64,000 nt of DNA from Limnanthes douglasii subsp. nivea (taxonomy: Eukaryota > Streptophyta > Magnoliopsida > Brassicales > Limnanthaceae): NCBI GenBank assembly GCA_036936605.1, contig JAUPFV010000001.1, forward strand, positions 210,287,138-210,351,137, in the 5' to 3' direction. The notes beneath the pieces are model-generated. The model had not been told where the DNA came from, made no database searches, and saw only the letters and a program-made list of their open reading frames with translations. This document shows positions 61,287-64,000 of this stretch, one piece after another. Within the stretch, counting starts at the first letter, position 1. Each line of letters begins with the position of its first letter. A program made the translations under genes and the position numbers.

Positions 61287-62200
61287 CAATTTCTTCATAA
61301 CAATATATTAAAGTATTTGAATCTTAGTGTATTTCAGATCCACTTACATCTTCATGGATTTCTGCATCCGTAAGTCCAGATTCTTTCACTGCCACTTGCT
61401 CCATACCTCCTTAGCTATGTATTATTGGAAGCCTAGTTCCTCTGGCATGTAAGGGACGAGCTGTCGGTCATTCGTAAATGACTCATGTCTTTCTGTTTCC
61501 TTTGGAGCAGACCTGTCGTTGCCTCCTCTGTAGGATGAGACTTGTTTGTCTGTCTCTCCGCGATGTCTGTCTCTGTGGTGACCAATAACTTTTCCGATCT
61601 TTGTTCAAATGGCTCATCTTCCTCTTTTTCTGAAACCATCGTTTCCGTAGGACAATAATTTTATCGTCATTTTCGGGTACAACAAATGGTATCAGTACGG
61701 GTGAATGGTTCCCATCATCGTCCCTCTCCTCTAACATTTGCGTGTCCTGATTCAAGTCCTTATCCGGAATTTTAGATGGCACAAGTGTCTGCTATTCAGT
61801 GGACGCCGCTTCTGCTAGCAATATCGATAGCTCCGTTTCCTTTTCTATTGCAGGGCTTCCAATCTGGCAAATGGGTAGAGAGGGAGCATTGCGGAGTTGT
61901 TGTCCTTCAATTTCTACTATCTTCAACCTCAATGCTTGAAGCTGAAAAATTAATAGTAGACGCATTATAACATCTTCCATGGTGATTAAAGCGATTAAAT
62001 CTACGTTTACGTAAGGCTCAATTTCCTACTTACTTCTTTCACCTGTTTGTCGATTTTCCGTTGGTACTTGTGTTTATTGGTATACGTCTTCAATCTCTTT
62101 GATCTTGCTTCAGTTCCAGGCTTCTATGGAGTAGCCTATCTGCGTTTGATGTAAAATTTACCGATCATTTCACTCATACTATTGTCTTCCTCTTCATCGG
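61287..62200 (-). pseudogene. Decayed coding DNA with basic and coiled-coil segments
   Basis: The minus strand reads, in frames broken by stops and frameshifts: HEADEEEDNSMSEMIGKFY, KPGTEARSKRLKTYTNKHKY, RKIDKQVKE (then a GTAAGT donor near 62030 and a TTTTTCAG acceptor near 61944), LQALRLKIVEIEGQQLRN, and further Glu/Asp/Lys-rich stretches down to 61330. The basic stretch followed by heptad-spaced hydrophobics resembles a bZIP. It could also be the N-terminal part of the MULE protease, separated by the LTR insertion at 56807-61281. Its assignment is open. Confidence 0.45.
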
Positions 62201-62202
62201 CC

Positions 62203-62646
62203 TCATGTTAGGATGTCTCGATGGGTGTTGGTGGAATCACTTTTCGGGGGACTGTAGTAACGGCTGGCCGTGGTAATGTTATTATATCCACAATAAATCT
62301 CATCAATCATAGCGCCCATCGAATCAGAGAAGTTATTCCCAATTGCATAACCATCATCACGCAATGCATCTATTTCATTTTCCAGAAAGTCCATGTACGG
62401 TTCACGAGCTTGGCCTTCCTCACTACGACTGTTATTACCTACAATTTCTTGTTGGTTGGTTACTAGATCAGCAACGATAAAACATTCTTCTGAAAAATCG
62501 CTCTGGATATTAGCAAACATGAAATCTAGATCAAAACTTATGTATAGGTCTAGATCTAGATAATGATTATGATCTATTTGAGTTTCAGCAGCCGGTAGAA
62601 GATGATCAGCCAGGACATTCTGGTTCAGATTCTGATTCTCAAGTGG
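62203..62646 (-). pseudogene. Open frame continuing in phase after the MADS-like ORF's double stop
   Basis: Directly after the TAG-TGA that ends the MADS-like ORF, the same frame stays open for 147 codons to a stop at 62203. It reads ENQNLNQNVLADHLLPAAE, NHYLDLDLYISFDLDFMF and YMDFLENEIDALRDDGYAI. The acidic, Asn/Asp/Leu-rich composition would fit a type I MADS C-terminus cut off by two nonsense codons. It might alternatively belong to the coding remnant below 62200. Confidence 0.45.
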
Positions 62647-62649
62647 TCA

Positions 62650-63243
62650 CTAGGGTTTCTTAGTCTCCAAGGCAGCCAACCTCATCCTCTTGAGTGCATG
62701 GTCATTTAGCTTCTCTATCATCTGGATTCTCTCCGTGATGGTAAGATCAAGGTCTGAGTCATCGTCCCAGCAGTAATGATCATCAAGAGTGATCTGATCT
62801 CTTTTTCTTTTCTTTCCCGGTGGGGTTAGGGTTAGGGTTTTTGCCTGATTACTGGAACTCGAACTCAAATTCGAACTGGAACTTGAATTGGAAGTGAAAG
62901 AAGAGGAAGTGGAAGCCAAGAAAGTGGAAGTTGAGGAAGTAGTAGCCAACAAAACTCTGTCGATAAGATCATTGGCTGAAGGATGACCGAAGATGTAGTA
63001 GTTCTTTCTGTTGGAGGGAGCAGTAACGAGAACGACTATCTGAGCACCAGACAACTGACAAAGCTGGGCGGCTTTACTGAAAAGGCCCTGATGGCGTTTG
63101 GTGAAAGTGATGCATCTTTGAAATGCGGAGATGCAGTTTCTCTTTTTTGGGTCTGAACACCTTTTCTCCGTTCTTTTCGTACCCTGATTCCCATAGCCTA
63201 TAATACACACGCACAAGGGTAGGGAAGGGATACCAATCACCAT
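62650..63243 (-). CDS. Type I (M-type) MADS-box transcription factor-like gene
   Basis: MADS proteins bind CArG-box DNA; type I members act mostly in gametophyte and endosperm. From about residue 30 the ORF has KKRNCISAFQRCITFTKRH, GLFSKAAQLCQLSGAQIVVL, then a gap and YYIFGHPSANDLIDRVL. This matches the type I pattern VTFSKRRxGLFKKAxELCxLCGAE followed by FGHPSVDxVxDRF. A Ser/Thr-rich linker, a basic GKKRKRD and an acidic helix follow, ending LETKKP at a TAG-TGA pair (62647-62652). The first ~30 residues precede the MADS domain and are read from an ATG at 63241-63243. An AG acceptor-like TGTGTATTATAG lies within them, so the true start may be in an upstream exon. The 5' end is the sequence multiplied in the array at 20-34 kb. 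The domain is divergent and the gene may be non-functional. Confidence 0.7.
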   Translation of the reverse strand: MVIGIPSLPLCVCIIGYGNQGTKRTEKRCSDPKKRNCISAFQRCITFTKRHQGLFSKAAQLCQLSGAQIVVLVTAPSNRKNYYIFGHPSANDLIDRVLLATTSSTSTFLASTSSSFTSNSSSSSNLSSSSSNQAKTLTLTPPGKKRKRDQITLDDHYCWDDDSDLDLTITERIQMIEKLNDHALKRMRLAALETKKP

Positions 63244-63359
63244 TATGATTTATGATCATGTACATATTGAATAAGAACACTACAGACATGTTATGCTGAT
63301 TAACCCTAGTTACAAAAAGAGATATCGAACAACCTTTAACAAAATTTCAAATTTGATTA

Positions 63360-63503
63360 CTAGACCTTAGGATTAGAGTTTGAAAAATTTGAAGACGAAC
63401 AACCAACTAAAGGTACAGGTGGAGCTGCAACTGCAAGGCAACTCTCCAAAACCGCCATGGAATCTTCGACGTTAGTTATATCGCAACCACCCACTTGAGA
63501 TAT
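63360..63503 (-). pseudogene. 5' exon/short ORF of the MADS-like locus, start codon lost
   Basis: The frame is the counterpart of the short ORF at 34619-34720. It reads ISQVGGCDITNVEDSMAVLE and SCLAVAAPPVPLVGC, then a Ser/Asn-rich tail, and stops at 63360-63362. The initiating ATG is ATA here; the next in-frame ATG is at 63456-63458. Long array units keep the same region with a one-base frame change before the Ser/Asn tail. Confidence 0.45.
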
Positions 63504-64000
63504 TTATTTCAAACAATCATTCGATCAGTGTTTAGACTTTAGAATTAGAGAGAAAGAAACACTAAGTAAGTATCTAGAACACATCTTCTTTCTTTTTCTA
63601 CCCAGATTTGTTTCGGTTTATATAGCCAGCCTTCCGTCACCATCGATCCGTCTATGTTTCCCCCCCTAATATTTTACGCATTTCCTTCTTTTCTCTCTAA
63701 TAAGATCGTCCTGTTTTCTTTCATATGTACTCTTCTTAATAAATAAAATTGTCTTTCTATTTTCAGTTTGTCATTTTATACATACCCTTTCAAACACTGA
63801 CATCATATTATTTTAATAATCTATTTTAAAAATATCATTTAGAACTAAAATATTAAATTTTTACCATGATAAGTATATATAGTATTTTAAAAAAAATTGC
63901 ATCACCCTTTAATATTTTATAATTACTTGAATTAGCTACGAATATATTACCATTTTAACTTCTCATATCATTTTTTATGACGATACTATACCATTTTTTA
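63480..64000. repeat. Array-type unit upstream of the MADS-like gene
   Basis: The sequence follows the array unit throughout, and matches best the divergent edge unit at about 33.9-34.5 kb (shared CACTGACATCATATTATTTT-like words and TTGCATCACCCTTTAATAT). The array may resume beyond the window. Confidence 0.85.
63617..63625 (-). promoter_or_regulatory. TATA box of the MADS-like locus
   Basis: CTATATAAA on the minus strand lies within GGCTATATAAACCGAAAC, about 120 bp upstream of the short 5' ORF. The same box recurs in the array units. Confidence 0.6.

Noticed and set aside
62521..62660. Plus-strand frame reading FQQPVEDDQPGHSGSDSDSQ
   Set aside because: The minus strand is open over the same bases and continuous with the MADS-like ORF, so the plus frame is more likely a shadow.

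Overview
This window is nuclear DNA of a flowering plant, almost certainly a eudicot. It has an AT-rich background, GT-AG introns, and only one gene that looks intact (SCD1). The rest is plant-type transposons (LINE, Ty1/copia, LTR element, Mutator-like elements, a MITE). Family or species cannot be read safely from the sequence.

Region 1 (1-8150, + strand) is the 3' half of SCD1, the DENN/WD40 protein of plant cytokinesis and vesicle trafficking. Seventeen exons join in phase to a stop at 8148-8150. Region 2 (8151-19734) is gene-poor DNA with decayed insertions: an LTR with primer-binding site, a copia gag remnant, a PPR gene fragment, a (CA/GCAC)n microsatellite and a 5'-truncated LINE on the minus strand.

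Region 3 (about 19.7-34.5 kb) is a 15-kb tandem array. Basic units of about 560 bp alternate with about 1,010-bp units and are organised into 1.57-kb and 2.56-kb higher-order repeats. Each unit carries a minus-strand TATA box and a short 5' exon. The long units also carry the first codons of a MADS-like gene whose body survives only at the window's end (62.65-63.24 kb). So the array is a multiplied promoter/5' region. Its tail continues, interrupted, to 43.7 kb and reappears at 63.4-64.0 kb.

Region 4 (37598-43159) is a 5.56-kb Pack-MULE inserted in the array tail with a 9-bp target duplication. It carries fragments of three host genes: DEP1 (methionine salvage), a cinnamyl-alcohol-dehydrogenase-type gene, and the chloroplast co-chaperonin CPN20. 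Region 5 (43.7-48.5 kb) holds a copia LTR with gag start and a 426-bp fold-back MITE with a perfect 9-bp target duplication.

Region 6 (48.5-62.6 kb) is a large decayed Mutator-like element related to the Pack-MULE by its left end. It has a broken MuDR-type transposase on the plus strand and a broken Ulp1-type cysteine protease on the minus strand. It is studded with more than thirty copies of a short palindromic motif, some paired into 17-bp-arm hairpins. A 4.5-kb LTR element without gag or pol (56807-61281) is nested in it. Region 7 (62.2-64.0 kb, minus strand) is a type I MADS-like gene with its TATA box and 5' exon.
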